Assembly (NCBI GenBank): GCA_963737365.1
Contig: CAVTSD010000001.1
Coordinates: forward strand, 1,302,001-1,366,000
Direction of reading: 5' to 3'
Source of the DNA: Roseiarcus sp963737365
GTDB lineage: Bacteria > Pseudomonadota > Alphaproteobacteria > Rhizobiales > Beijerinckiaceae
DNA: 64,000 nucleotides
In this document: positions 9,291-19,320 of the stretch, one piece after another
Position numbering within the stretch: the first letter of the stretch is position 1
How the letters are laid out: every line of letters starts with the position of its first letter
Notes under the pieces: model-generated
Seen by the model: only the letters and a program-made list of their open reading frames with translations
Databases searched by the model: none
Told to the model about the DNA's origin: nothing
Translations under genes and position numbers: made by a program

Positions 9291-11015
9291 ATGCGAAGAG
9301 GTGACGACCCCGCGAGGAGCAAGGCCGACGAAGACGCTGTGGATGCTCCGTTCGTGTCGCGTAGCGATGCGGCGCCAGCCCTCACGTTTCTCGCTAATCG
9401 ATGCTCACTCATTCGCAAGTCAAAACTGGCCGGTTTTGCAGCCGTCCTGTTCCTAGTCAGCTGCGTTTTGGGGGACTCCTTTGCGAATGAGGTGCAATTC
9501 ACAGCGTGGCCATTTACTCCCCTGCACGTATATTACATATCGCCCAATGGCAATGATAACCGGGCTGGAACGTCTCGAGATGGGGCTTGGGCGACGCCGC
9601 ATCACAACGTCAATTGCGGCGACGTAATCATCGTCGAACCTGGAAACTATATCCTTGGAAAATATATCACGGCGTTCGGGCCCAACAATTGGGGCCGGGT
9701 GTCAAATTGCCCGTCCACCAGCGGCGGAATTGATGGAACAGGTGGGATCTACTTCGCGGTCGTCCTATGCGCTGGCCCGAATCTCGGCGCGTGTACGGTG
9801 AGCGGGGAGCCAAGCATAGAAAACCCCACTGTCAATAATGAAGCCTTCCGGGTTGATCAATCAAATTGGGCGATAGAAGGATTCGTAACCACGCAATCGC
9901 CCTCCTCCAGCACGGGCTGTCTAACGGCGACCTCGGAATCGGATGCTGTAATCGCCTTTGTCGCCTTCGTAAACAATATAGCCTCGACCTGCGGGGTTGA
10001 TGGTTTCGGAACCTATGGCTGGACGGCCAGCGGCGGCGTTGATCAATCGGCCGTCGTCGGCGCAATTGCGTACAACGCCAGCCCCAGTAAGGGCGGGAAC
10101 TGTGGCTCCGGCGTCTCGATGATCCCGACTAGCGGTACAACGCCGACTTCCGGCACCCATGTCTTCGTAGCGGGCGAATTTGGCTATAAAAACATTGCTG
10201 ACCCCCACGGCTCCGGTTGCCATACCGATGGCGAGGGGCTCGTATTTGATTCGTGGGGCTGCCCCACGGCCGGGTATCGCTATCAAGGCGTCGCCGAGCA
10301 AAATGTCTGGTGGTATAATGGCAGCTCAGGCTTCGAAGTCTTCCCCAACACCGCGTGCAATTCAAAATCAAATCTCGACCTTGCTCAAGTCTATGTTTTC
10401 AACAACACCTCTTACGATAACGAACAAGATCCGCTGCGAGGCTATCAGTCGCCAGATTTATTATTGAACCAATTAAGCCCGGTCCCCGATAAGACGATTT
10501 ATAACGTGAGGAACAACATCTTTGAACCGGCGGAATCGAGCGCTGGGAACAATGGAAAGTCGCCGGTCTATGGAGCGGGAATATATATCAATAATTCCAC
10601 GGCATCGCCGGTCCGTATAGAAAATAATTACATATGGCAGAGCAATCCAGGAAAGAGTAGGAGGGCGGGAATTCCTAACACCGACGTTAGCATAAATGGC
10701 CATCAGAACAACATAACGTTCCCTTTCGGATTGAATATCTATAGCGATCCTGGGCTTGCCAATCCGTACGATCTGCCAACTACCGCGCCGAACTGCAGGG
10801 GATACACAAACACAACAGATTGTATGAACGAAGGCTACAAGATCGCCGCGAACCTGAAACCGACCGTCGCGAGCGGATATGGATACCAGGCTCCGGGGCC
10901 ATGCATGCCTGACCCTTATTTCCCAATCTGGTTGAAGGGCATTGTCTTTCTCCATTGGAACGGATCGACACTGACCGAAAACGCTGGCCTGATTACGAAG
11001 CCTTGCAATCTCTAG
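9291..11015 (+). CDS. Secreted right-handed beta-helix protein (DUF1565-like N-terminus)
   Basis: The product (574 aa) is probably exported and either binds or cleaves polysaccharide. Residues about 44-65 form a hydrophobic signal or anchor (KLAGFAAVLFLVSCVLG, then SFANE) behind an unusually long charged N-region. Then comes YYISPNGNDNRAGTSRDGAW, typical of the first turn of DUF1565/pectate-lyase-like beta-helices, and a body rich in N, G, S and T with repeated V-N-N / I-N-N turns. Eleven cysteines suggest disulfides outside the cytoplasm. GAGGAG at 9277-9282 sits 8 bases before the ATG at 9291, which rules out the GTG at 9285. A related N-terminus is found in the protein at 20860. Catalytic residues cannot be assigned. 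Confidence 0.65.
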   Translation: MRRGDDPARSKADEDAVDAPFVSRSDAAPALTFLANRCSLIRKSKLAGFAAVLFLVSCVLGDSFANEVQFTAWPFTPLHVYYISPNGNDNRAGTSRDGAWATPHHNVNCGDVIIVEPGNYILGKYITAFGPNNWGRVSNCPSTSGGIDGTGGIYFAVVLCAGPNLGACTVSGEPSIENPTVNNEAFRVDQSNWAIEGFVTTQSPSSSTGCLTATSESDAVIAFVAFVNNIASTCGVDGFGTYGWTASGGVDQSAVVGAIAYNASPSKGGNCGSGVSMIPTSGTTPTSGTHVFVAGEFGYKNIADPHGSGCHTDGEGLVFDSWGCPTAGYRYQGVAEQNVWWYNGSSGFEVFPNTACNSKSNLDLAQVYVFNNTSYDNEQDPLRGYQSPDLLLNQLSPVPDKTIYNVRNNIFEPAESSAGNNGKSPVYGAGIYINNSTASPVRIENNYIWQSNPGKSRRAGIPNTDVSINGHQNNITFPFGLNIYSDPGLANPYDLPTTAPNCRGYTNTTDCMNEGYKIAANLKPTVASGYGYQAPGPCMPDPYFPIWLKGIVFLHWNGSTLTENAGLITKPCNL

Positions 11016-11387
11016 TCGGAATGATATCCGATGAAACCGAACGAAGTTTCATGCTGTTCAGCACCCGACGCGGCTCAACAGTCACACGCACGCAAGCCGC
11101 GGCATCCCGGGGTTGATCAGATCCTCGGACTGACGGCTGAGCGCTGTCTAGATGGGCAACCGCTTTTTGTGCGCATGGACCGGGCCTAAGGTAGCAAGCG
11201 TATTCATTGCGGCTGCAAAGCGAACCTGTTTTGATCGCGCCGCGCCAATATGCGGGCGACGCGGTGTCCTCAATATTTTACGGATCGCGTTAGAGCTCAA
11301 CTGCACGTCGGATTGAAGCAACGGCTGCGCCACTCAGATCGCTTGTCGCAAGACTAGAAAAAGGCTCGCACTGAGCGGCCTGATAGA
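11016..11387. other. 372-base convergent intergenic stretch, nothing recognised
   Basis: The stretch lies between the beta-helix gene (plus strand) and a glycosyltransferase (minus strand). A short inverted repeat, GAAACCGAACGAAGTTTC at 11034-11051, follows the beta-helix stop and could end transcription, but no T-run follows. No open frame here resembles a protein. Confidence 0.4.
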
Positions 11388-12617
11388 TCAATAGGATTTT
11401 ATGACATTCGCCACACGATCGTAAAATTCTTTAACACGTTGTGAGGAAACAAAGTCTTTTGCACGAAGTATTGCTCCCGCAGATAGTTCACTTAGTTTCT
11501 CTGGACGATTGAACAGCCGCAATATTTCGTCGGCTATCGCCTCAGCAACCTCCGCCGTATTACGTCCGTCGACTTTGATGACTAGGCCTGAATGGGACGT
11601 AACTATATCTCTCGGACCTCCCAAATCGAGACAAACCACGGGCATACCGTGAGACAATGCTTCGAGCGCGACAAATCCGCCGGCATCATGAAGGCTTGGG
11701 AAGAGAAGAAGGTCGTGACTGTTGTATAGGTCGGATAACTCACCTTTTGATAACCGTGGAACAAAGTCCACTTGAGTTTGTAGGCGATATCGTTTCACCT
11801 GTTCTTCGAGTCTCGATCGTTCTGGGCCGTCCCCGCGAATTGTAAGACGGGAGTGTGGTAAGTGTTTTGTAATGTGCGCAAATGCACGCAAGGCGATATG
11901 CGCGCCCTTCCAGTATAGCAAGCGTCCGACATAAAGAAACTTCGGCGGTTCATGCCAGGCGCGCCTCGGGAGGGGGTTGGGGAAGTCCTGAAGGTTCGGG
12001 GTTGTGAATATCACCGTTTTGCTGCGCATGGATCCGCCGAAAAGACGTTGGGTGTCCGCAGTCTGCACAAAAATGACCTTGGCCTTCGAGAAACCAGGAC
12101 GAACAAATGGGTTTAGAGTGATCGTTCGGTTGGAAAAGTCTCGTATTTTCTCCAGGAGCTTACCCCGCAAAGGTAACTCCTCCCGCAACGAAAGCGGCGA
12201 TGTCTCCCCTCCCCCGATGGGTCCTAAAATCAGTGGAGGGCCGAGTGTACCCAAGAATGTTGGCGCGCGAACCCCGGCCCAGGTGGAGTGGTGGATCGCG
12301 TCGAAGCGCACTTGGCGGTGTAAATCGCGTGCGTGACGCAGCGCGACCGACTGCCACAGCATATTGTATGTCCGCTCCCATCTGGGCTCAACGCCGGATT
12401 CGATTCGCCAGTACTTGACCGCAGGAAATATCCACTGGATGCCGCCGAGTCTCGGATCGAGGCTGCATGCTTCCACGATGTCTGCGCGGTGCACCGTCGA
12501 CGCGAGCACCCAAACCTGATGTCCGAGTCGGTGCGCCTCAGTGGCCCAATTCCACCCGACCCCATAGTCCGATCCGCGGTTGGGCGCACAGGCATAGGCC
12601 GAAAGTAGCAGCTTCAT
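11388..12617 (-). CDS. Family 4 glycosyltransferase
   Basis: This GT-B fold glycosyltransferase (409 aa) acts at the cytoplasmic face of the membrane. The N-terminal domain starts MKLLLSAYACAPNRGSDYGVGWNWA, a pattern typical of GT4 enzymes of exopolysaccharide loci. A GPIGGGE loop (near residue 130) follows. The C-terminal domain has FLYVGRLLYWKGAHIALRAF, IRGDGPERSRLE and the donor-binding LLLFPSLHDAGGFVALEALSHGMPVV stretch with the EX7E-type glutamates. It is the only gene on its strand here; another GT4 gene lies 560 bases upstream in the same direction. The codon use is moderately AT-rich. Confidence 0.88.
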   Translation of the reverse strand: MKLLLSAYACAPNRGSDYGVGWNWATEAHRLGHQVWVLASTVHRADIVEACSLDPRLGGIQWIFPAVKYWRIESGVEPRWERTYNMLWQSVALRHARDLHRQVRFDAIHHSTWAGVRAPTFLGTLGPPLILGPIGGGETSPLSLREELPLRGKLLEKIRDFSNRTITLNPFVRPGFSKAKVIFVQTADTQRLFGGSMRSKTVIFTTPNLQDFPNPLPRRAWHEPPKFLYVGRLLYWKGAHIALRAFAHITKHLPHSRLTIRGDGPERSRLEEQVKRYRLQTQVDFVPRLSKGELSDLYNSHDLLLFPSLHDAGGFVALEALSHGMPVVCLDLGGPRDIVTSHSGLVIKVDGRNTAEVAEAIADEILRLFNRPEKLSELSAGAILRAKDFVSSQRVKEFYDRVANVIKSY

Positions 12618-13177
12618 TCGGACTCATCCGATCTATTGATTTGTGGGATATCTCAATTGTGCCGTCCTTATAGCAGACAGCGGCTGAAGATTTGGCTATT
12701 TGATTCCCTTCGTCAAGGTTTTGGGATGTCAACGGCAAAACAGGTGGGGTGACATTCGTTTGGGCTCTACGAGGTTACGCGGCCACCTTCGTGGCGCAAA
12801 CAATACGCGGTCGAGGCGGACTGATCGGAGCGGTTCGCCAGTCGCGTCAACGCAACGCGGCCCACCCGTCCGCCCCCTCCGGCTATCAAGCCAACTATGA
12901 AAGTGAGTCTTAGCTCCTCGTCCTGCAGACGTGCCGCCTCAATCATGCGGCGCGCCTCCCGTCGTCCAATTCAAAGCCGACAACTTGTTCCACAAGCGGC
13001 ACGTTGAAACATATGCTTCGGCAAACCATCAGCTGCATGCTGGAGCTTTATGGCCAGCTCAACGTCAGATCCAGAATCCGAGTATTCCGAACGCGCGGTC
13101 CGGATCAAGCGGATGAGAGCCGCACCCAGACTTACCACCGATAGTCCGATCTGCGGCACCTCGCCAACTCGCCGCAG
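12618..13177. other. 560-base gap between two glycosyltransferase genes
   Basis: No open frame on either strand resembles a protein. The two flanking GT4 genes both read leftward, so the upstream signals of the 11388-12617 gene should lie within its right-hand neighbour sequence, but I see no clear promoter motif. Confidence 0.5.
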
Positions 13178-14326
13178 TCATGATGGGCGCTCGGTTTCAA
13201 TCTTGCCCGAGAGGTCGCGACCACTTAGCAGCCCAGCATGCAGCCGGGCCAGGCGATTCGAGTAGCACCGCACATCGAAACGTTCAAAGAAGCGCTTCCG
13301 AGCGCCCGCGCGCAGACGTTCGCGGAACGCTCTGTCGGCGATGACGCGGGCCAGCGCAGCGCTGAGCGCGACCACGTCCCCCGGAGGGACCAACAGGCCG
13401 GACCGACCCGGTTCGATCACTTCGGCATGCGCGCCGACAGGCGTCGCCACCACCGCCAGCCCGTGAGCCAGTCCCTCCAGTACCGACATAGCGAGTCCCT
13501 CAGCGTGCGAGGGGAGTACGAGGATGTCCGCTGCAGCGCACAGCGCACTGGCCGCCGGCTGATCGATCCAACCCGGAAAGACGACTCGGTTACCAAGGCC
13601 GAGAGCGGCAGCACGGGCGCGGAATTCATCCACCGGACCACCCCCGGCGAGGGTCGCCCGCCATGACAACTCTGCCAGCCCCGGGCTTGCCAACGCATCC
13701 AACAGCTCGGGCACACCCTTGCGCGCGCTGAGATAGCCAAGGAATACAACATTGACGGGGCTCGTCCCAGACACTCCTAGGCCTTCCCGTCGAGTAGGGT
13801 GCGGATCTGGCACAGCGTTCGGCATGATCAAAATACGCGCATCCGGCAGCTCGAGAGCGGCGCGAAGGGTGCGTTCCGCTTCAGTTCCCAGCACAATGGT
13901 CTGCTCCGCGGCGGCGAACATGCCGCGCACCAAGCGCCGCATCACCCCGCTTCGCGCGCGCACGTACGCAGCATAATCGTAGTCGTGAACATGCAGGACG
14001 TACGGCAGCGCTACAAAGCGGGCGACGGCGGTTAGCATTAGCTTGCGCGCGGTGCTGCCTCGCCCGGTGATGTTTGTATGAATTAAACTGGGTCGGACGG
14101 CGATCCCCATCCACGCGATCTGCAATGCTGCAGCGAAAAGGTGTCCAACAGACAGGGGAATTCGCCAACGCGCGCTACCGAGAAACCAAGGCCCCCGGGT
14201 ATCGATAACGCGATACGACGGTGTTTCCGCGGCCTGCGGCAGCGCGGACAGGAAATAGCCCATCTGCCGCCCTATACCGCCGCCGTGCTCGAGGCCGCCG
14301 GGACAAAGCAAGAGAACGCATGTCAT
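13178..14326 (-). CDS. Family 4 glycosyltransferase
   Basis: This 382-aa GT-B enzyme has the N-terminal LLLCPGGLEHGGGIGRQM loop, a central YVLHVHDYDYAAYV, and a typical C-terminal Glycos_transf_1 domain: VNVVFLGYLSARKGVPELLDAL, then ATLAGGGPVDEFR, PGWIDQPAASALCAAADILVLPS and HAEGLAMSVLEGLAHGLAVVAT with the donor-site glutamates. It ends with a basic tail. GC content is much higher than that of the neighbouring GT4 gene, so the two have different histories. Sugar specificity is unknown. Confidence 0.9.
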   Translation of the reverse strand: MTCVLLLCPGGLEHGGGIGRQMGYFLSALPQAAETPSYRVIDTRGPWFLGSARWRIPLSVGHLFAAALQIAWMGIAVRPSLIHTNITGRGSTARKLMLTAVARFVALPYVLHVHDYDYAAYVRARSGVMRRLVRGMFAAAEQTIVLGTEAERTLRAALELPDARILIMPNAVPDPHPTRREGLGVSGTSPVNVVFLGYLSARKGVPELLDALASPGLAELSWRATLAGGGPVDEFRARAAALGLGNRVVFPGWIDQPAASALCAAADILVLPSHAEGLAMSVLEGLAHGLAVVATPVGAHAEVIEPGRSGLLVPPGDVVALSAALARVIADRAFRERLRAGARKRFFERFDVRCYSNRLARLHAGLLSGRDLSGKIETERPS

Positions 14327-15108
14327 TTAACTAAAGTCCAAATTGAGGGCTTCGCTTCGCAATATCGGCTCACATCTGGCATGTCGGACGCAACCGGGAA
14401 TCGGACTGGGTACTTCTTAACGCCATCGAATTCAAACTCAAAACCTAGGGCCTGCTATCATTTACGTCTCAAGGTTTTAATGAACGCGGTCCTTAAGAAA
14501 TTGCAACCCCATGGGTCCTGTTTCATAGCCGATACAATGGTGATAAACAACTGTCTTCGCCCTATCCCGAAACGCACTCGCCCCCTTCAGCGTTACAAGC
14601 AGGATCAAAGGGCTCCGCTCGTAATGTACCCTCCGAAGGCTTTACTTTAACTATTATATAGGTACTCCAACTACGACCTCGGCGTCGATGATCCCGAATA
14701 TCTTTTGATGTCACGGGCAGAAAAAGTGCCGTCTCGCGCGCGTTCACTATTCATAAAGTCGTAGACACTTGGGCGTCTGCTTGGGGTGCCCTCGCAAATG
14801 ATCAGGTCATCGCCGGACGAGATCCTCATCCAACACCTCGGCATGTCGTGCTTTGCCGCGACGCCCGTCGGCGGGACACATGCTGTGGGAAGTCAAAAGC
14901 TATGAGATGCTTGGCAAACGATTTGGTCTACTTTGCGCTGACAAAGGCGGTTGGCTGTGCTGCCACCGTGGCGTACGATCGTACCATTTTCGCGAAGAAG
15001 GCTTGGACGGCGACCCGCGAGAACGAATGCGTGTTTGTCTCCTCCTCTCAATCCGAACCCACGAAAGCCTCGACTGCCCCGCGTTGCAAGGCCGTTAAGG
15101 AGCGGTGA
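14327..15108. other. 782-base stretch with no gene recognised
   Basis: The stretch separates a leftward GT4 gene from the rightward SGNH-like gene, so both promoters should be here. Overlapping open frames near 14848-15108 have cysteine- and arginine-rich translations without family resemblance and look like decayed or non-coding DNA. The only assignable site is AAGGAG at 15097-15102, the ribosome binding site of the next gene. Confidence 0.5.
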
Positions 15109-16140
15109 ATGAACGGCAGGAAGTCGCTTGCAACCATTGGCGCCAGTTTCACAACAGCACTGGGACTGTGCGCATTGACCTGTTTTCTTCCAGACGAACC
15201 CTATCAGCGCTGGCAGTTGGCCGAGCCCGTCTTCGGCGGCCTCTACACCAATCTTCGTTGGGCCTACGAGAGAATCCAGTTCGACGATCGTCCGATCGAC
15301 ATCGCAGTAGTAGGCGCGTCCAAAACCCTGCTCGGCGTCAGTGCCGCGCGAGTCGAGCAGCAACTCGCTGCGCGCGGCCTGAAGGTTCATGTCGCTAATC
15401 TGTCAACGAATGGCGACGGCAGGAATGTCCAGTGGGTGGTCGTTAACGAGCTTCTCAAGAGAAAGTTGCCTCGAGTCATCGTGGTTGGCGTCGACGCGCG
15501 ACCGGCGCTTTACGGACATGCTGTGTTCAAATATATTGCGCCAGCTTCTGCGATCGTTGTTCCGCCCGCGCTGTTACTGCACAACTACTTCTACGATCTC
15601 GCCTCTCTTCCGGCACGTCAATTCGAACTTTTCGCCGCGCGGTTTCTCCCGCATTTTCTCGGGCTCCGCGACAGATTTGATCCGGCGATCTATGCGCGCA
15701 CACAATCCGATTACACGTCAGGGATCCTCCACTTTGAGGGGAAGGACCTCGACATGGGCCGGGAAGTGCCCGCGGAAATGCTCCTCTCTCAGAGACAGCC
15801 GGATGAGCGCAAGTCGTTGGTGGACCGGTTCGAGGTTTGGTGCTGCAACGACGGCGACGATCGTGTCTACATCCGCGCGATTGCGGCCGACGCGAAGGCG
15901 CACGGCGTCCGGTTAATTTTCGTCTTTGTCCCGACATTCGGGTCGACGGAGCTCGCCGACCGCGATTTCTTGAACCAATATGGGGCTGTGCTCGACAACG
16001 GCTTTCTCGCCTACGACTCTAGGCTCTTCATGAACTTTTGGCACCTTAACCACGCCGGAGCGATCGCAAACAGCGACCGCATTGCCTCCGCAATCTTCGA
16101 ACTGAGGAAGTCAAATGTCTATCAGCCTGATGTCCAGTAG
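15109..16140 (+). CDS. SGNH-hydrolase-like membrane-anchored protein
   Basis: The protein (343 aa) resembles the SGNH-like partners of polysaccharide O-acyltransferases (DltD/AlgX-like in layout). It has an N-terminal hydrophobic anchor (residues about 5-25), then IDIAVVGASKTLLGVSAARVEQQL, where the Ser of GASK would be the nucleophile. A conserved ANLS block follows, and a C-terminal FWHLNHAGA would carry the catalytic His. It is probably attached to the outer face of the inner membrane. AAGGAG lies 6 bases before the ATG. The neighbouring acyltransferase-3 genes (a pseudogene at 16196, an intact one at 17901) support a role in adding or removing acyl groups. Direct activity is not proven. 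Confidence 0.65.
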   Translation: MNGRKSLATIGASFTTALGLCALTCFLPDEPYQRWQLAEPVFGGLYTNLRWAYERIQFDDRPIDIAVVGASKTLLGVSAARVEQQLAARGLKVHVANLSTNGDGRNVQWVVVNELLKRKLPRVIVVGVDARPALYGHAVFKYIAPASAIVVPPALLLHNYFYDLASLPARQFELFAARFLPHFLGLRDRFDPAIYARTQSDYTSGILHFEGKDLDMGREVPAEMLLSQRQPDERKSLVDRFEVWCCNDGDDRVYIRAIAADAKAHGVRLIFVFVPTFGSTELADRDFLNQYGAVLDNGFLAYDSRLFMNFWHLNHAGAIANSDRIASAIFELRKSNVYQPDVQ

Positions 16141-16195
16141 CTGCCGGAATCGGTGACGCGCCATTCATGTTTCCACGGCCGTCGAAGATCACCTC

Positions 16196-17305
16196 TTAGG
16201 ACGGATCTCCTTCGGGATCTGGCCGGTAGATTTTAGGCGCTAGTTCGGCATGTGGAGCCCCGCGAGTGGCCGTATGCCCAATCATCTCCTTAGGGCGGAG
16301 CAGGGGCCGTTCCACGAAATGGAACGACAGCGAGGCGCATAACAACGTCGAACCGGCCGCCAGCGCGGCCATCCGAGGCCGTTTCTGAAATGGCTGTCCC
16401 AAAGAACGTTCAAAATCGGCCAGTGCCACAAATACACGCCATAGGAAATTCGCCCCGTATAGCGAACCGGTGGTAGCTCCAGCAGCCAGACCAGTACCGG
16501 GCTTGTTTCGTACCAGCAACAAGAAATAAGCTGATAGTCGCGCCGGCGAGCAGCGTGAAGTGAGCTTCTGAAGTGCACTCCAGGGCACGTACAGAAAGAT
16601 CGAGGCTAGAATTAGCGCGGACACCAGCCAAAGTCGACCGGCCCAAGTGACAAGGCCTGGAATTCGCCCGAGCGCCAGGGCGCAACTGATCAGCAAGCCA
16701 TTGCCCCGCGTGTCGAACCCGTTGTACAAACGGTCCTCAGGCACCGCGGCATGCAGCAAATATATCCGCATGAGGACGCTGAGCGCAGCGAGAAAAAGAG
16801 CGCAGCGGATCGTGTATTTCAAGCCGCCCCTTGCGTAGACGGTTGAGAGGATAAGCGGTCAGCTAGATAGAACGGTTCCTCGATCGACAAGGACCAAGTA
16901 TGGCCGAGCCAACCGGATGAGCTCTAGCGAAAAGCCCTGCTCCAGTTCATCGTATAGATCAGCGCGGTGAGGCTGGCTCTCACATGGACCCGCAGCGGAT
17001 GAATACCGATGGCGGCAGCAAAAACGAGCAGACCCACAATCATCACCAGCAATGCCGAGCAGACGAAGCGCGCGCCTGATGTAAAAAAGCCTTAAATCGA
17101 TCTTGTCGCGCTGTTCCAGCTGCTATAGAAGTCCGCGATTGATGAAAAGCCCACTTAGTGCGATGAACATGTCAACGCCAATAGCGTTCTTGAAATGCGC
17201 CGTGGCATGGGACAAAAAACGCTGCCCCACCACGATAGCCCGAAGGGCGTCGAGGCCCGTGACATAACCACCCCACTTTGCGCGCCGATCGATGCCGCCG
17301 TTCAT
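16196..17305 (-). pseudogene. Acyltransferase-3 (OafA/YrhL-like) pseudogene
   Basis: On the minus strand the pieces of an OafA-type integral membrane O-acyltransferase appear in the right order but in different frames. The N-terminus has VTGLDALRAIVVG--FLSHATAHF and GVDMFIALSGLFI. The middle has YTMNWSRAF, then a stop, then GWLGHTWSLSIEE-FYL. The rest runs through LLISCALALG and VRYTGRISYGVYLWHWPIL to FHFVERPLL at the C-terminus. Several frameshifts (for example near 16500 and 16900) and stops separate them. The original protein would have been about 370 aa. It ended convergently with the SGNH-like gene, 55 bases away, and the two probably once worked together. Confidence 0.85.
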
Positions 17306-17900
17306 GCGATCGCTCCTTGCAAGCTAGCGATACGCCCGTCAACTCCAGGCAAGATATTCCAGTGCGTGGTGCCCGTACGGGCAGGAATTAGCCGCCCGGC
17401 TCCCGCACTTGGGGAATGATATTTCCCCGCGAATTGGTCACCAACCGCGATGGTGACAACATATCGATGACTCTTAAAGACACACAACAATGGTAAATTA
17501 TGCGCCATTTTGCAAATAGTTGTAAGAGTAGACCACTACCTCTCACGGCGAGAAGCGCATAGTCAAAAACTGCTCCAGCTACGAAAGTCGTATCCCTTTC
17601 GCGTCAACGAGCGCCGTTCAGAAAAAAGCAAATTTTGCGTGGTTGGCACTACCCCAATATCACCTGACGCCGAAACGGAATGAGTAGGGCCGTCTCAGAG
17701 TATTGGGTATCTTCGCCTTTATGGCGGAAACGCGATAACTCTTCCCGGCAGACCGGTGGGACAGATTTAACGAATGCGGGCGGCGAAAATAGTTTTCGGC
17801 CAAAGGCTCGTGCCACCAGCGACGACTGCTTGCAACTGAGATGCCGCGGTCAACTATCTTTCCCTCGTATAGACACAGGCGATAAACTTGTGAGTAAATT
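17306..17900. other. 595-base stretch with no gene recognised
   Basis: The stretch lies between the divergent acyltransferase pseudogene and the intact acyltransferase gene at 17901. Short open frames exist but none has a protein-like composition or a ribosome binding site. The promoter of the 17901 gene should lie here. Confidence 0.5.
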
Positions 17901-18833
17901 GTGAAGATCTACTCGCTTCAAGCATTGCGCGCCCTCGCTGCATCTCTGGTGGTGATCGATCACACTTTGCTTGAATGTACTTTAAATGACTCAAGAAATA
18001 ATCTGACCGAGATTGCATACAAGTTCGGTTATACAGGCGTTAGTACTTTCTTTGTTGTATCCGGTTTCATCATGGTGCTCGTGTCTTGGTCAAATCTCAG
18101 CGGACCGCGAGCTAGTCTCGACTTTTTCAAGAGGCGGATTATTCGAATCGTGCCCCTATACTGGATTGGGACGGTTTCTGCGTTCGGTTTTCATAAAGTA
18201 TCGGAGACACACGGGGCGCAAGATGGCTGGCGCGAATTAGCTTATTCGGTCGCGTTCATTCCTTATCGCGGAAGCGACGGCACATGGTCCCCCATATTGC
18301 CGCAGGGATGGACGCTAAATTACGAGATGATGTTTTATGTGATTTTTGCATTCGGACTGTGCACACCTCGACAGTTTGGCTTGCCGATTGTGTGCGCTGT
18401 TCTGCTCGGCTTGATCCTGTTCGGAGGTCATTCGTACTCTCCCGCCGTCGTTTATTTGGCTTCGCCTATAGTTCTCTGGTTTCTGCTGGGGATATTTCTC
18501 GCCATAACTTGGGAGTACTTGAAACTGTCCGAGCCAACGTGGATAGGGAAGTTAGCCAAGCACTTGGAGCCTATTGGGGATGCCTCCTATTCATTATACT
18601 TGGTTCATGGATTTGTTTTGACCATGGTGCTTCGCTTTTGGGTGAGCGCCTTCGGCTCTCCGTCGCTATGGCTAGTGCCTGTAAGTCTCGTAGCCGCGAT
18701 TGCCGCGGGCTGGGTGGTTTTCGTTGCGGTTGAAAGGCCCCTCCTCGGACTTCTGAGCGGCAAAAATAAAATAAAGGAGCTCCGGATGAGAACAACGAAA
18801 TCAGCGATCTCCTCGGGGGTGGGAGAGGCATAA
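17901..18833 (+). CDS. Acyltransferase-3 family membrane protein (ExoZ-like)
   Basis: The 310-aa polytopic protein matches the acyltransferase-3 family, which moves acyl groups from cytoplasmic donors to extracytoplasmic sugars. The diagnostic start is YSLQALRALAASLVVIDHTLL (with the R and H residues of the active site), then FGYTGVSTFFVVSGFIM and FFKRRIIRIVPLYWIGT. PQGWTLNYEMMFYVIF is the central loop, and SYSLYLVHGF and VAVERPLL mark the C-terminal part. About ten hydrophobic segments are present. The length and motifs resemble ExoZ, the succinoglycan acetyltransferase. The gene is AT-richer than the core genome. A basic tail follows the last membrane segment. Confidence 0.88.
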   Translation: MKIYSLQALRALAASLVVIDHTLLECTLNDSRNNLTEIAYKFGYTGVSTFFVVSGFIMVLVSWSNLSGPRASLDFFKRRIIRIVPLYWIGTVSAFGFHKVSETHGAQDGWRELAYSVAFIPYRGSDGTWSPILPQGWTLNYEMMFYVIFAFGLCTPRQFGLPIVCAVLLGLILFGGHSYSPAVVYLASPIVLWFLLGIFLAITWEYLKLSEPTWIGKLAKHLEPIGDASYSLYLVHGFVLTMVLRFWVSAFGSPSLWLVPVSLVAAIAAGWVVFVAVERPLLGLLSGKNKIKELRMRTTKSAISSGVGEA

Positions 18834-18978
18834 TTCATACATAGTCCTTAAGGGCATTGGTATCCTTAAAGACAATCAATTTGCGCCTCTTTATAGAAGG
18901 TCAATGGCAAAGCGTTCTTCTTCCGGCCGGGCTCTTTGCCGGCTCGGATCAATGACGTAGCGGTCTTCGGGAGACCTT

Positions 18979-19320
18979 TTAGCAGGCTGTTGAAGAAGTA
19001 TCCCGTTTCGCTTTGAGGACGGCTTCGTCGCCGTTTCGGTATGCGAACTCGATCTCGAGAGTGCCATCGTCGAGGAGTTCGGCGGTCCCTTCGCCCTCGA
19101 CCTCGTCGCCTTCCTCGCAACCGGCCCAGCGAAAGCCAATCGAGTCCCGAGCATATTCGACCTCGAGGCCAGCCTCCAGAGCGCCGAAGGCGATTTCGTC
19201 GCCTTGCGCGGTGATCGTCAGCGCCGCCGGGCCGCAGAGATCGAGGTGAGCACCATCCCAGAGGTCGGCCTCGACGATCCGCCAGCGGCCGATCAGTCGG
19301 CAGTTCGCCGGGCTCTTCAC
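18979..19320 (-). CDS. IS passenger gene, small acidic protein of unknown function (copy 1)
   Basis: This gene encodes 113 aa and starts with GTG, overlapping the transposase stop in a GTGA arrangement, so translation is probably coupled. The protein starts VKSPANCRLIGRWRIVEADLWDGAH and is rich in acidic residues and short beta-strands (ALTITAQGDEIAFGALEAGL, then IGFRWAGCEEGDEVEGEG). It resembles a common family of small uncharacterised bacterial proteins with a GRWRI--MDLWD start. The last element-encoded bases are TG. The Cys codon is completed and the TAA stop is provided by the flanking target duplication (18979-18982). It differs from copy 2 by one residue (Lys in place of Asn, base 19006). 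The function is not known. Confidence 0.75.
   Translation of the reverse strand: MKSPANCRLIGRWRIVEADLWDGAHLDLCGPAALTITAQGDEIAFGALEAGLEVEYARDSIGFRWAGCEEGDEVEGEGTAELLDDGTLEIEFAYRNGDEAVLKAKRDTSSTAC

Noticed and set aside
8696..9502. 268-codon minus-strand frame
   Set aside because: It is a mixture of low-complexity and overlapping plus-strand coding sequence; no motif or ribosome binding site was found.
11034..11051. Terminator after the first beta-helix gene
   Set aside because: A short inverted repeat is present, but no T-run follows and the stem is AT-rich.
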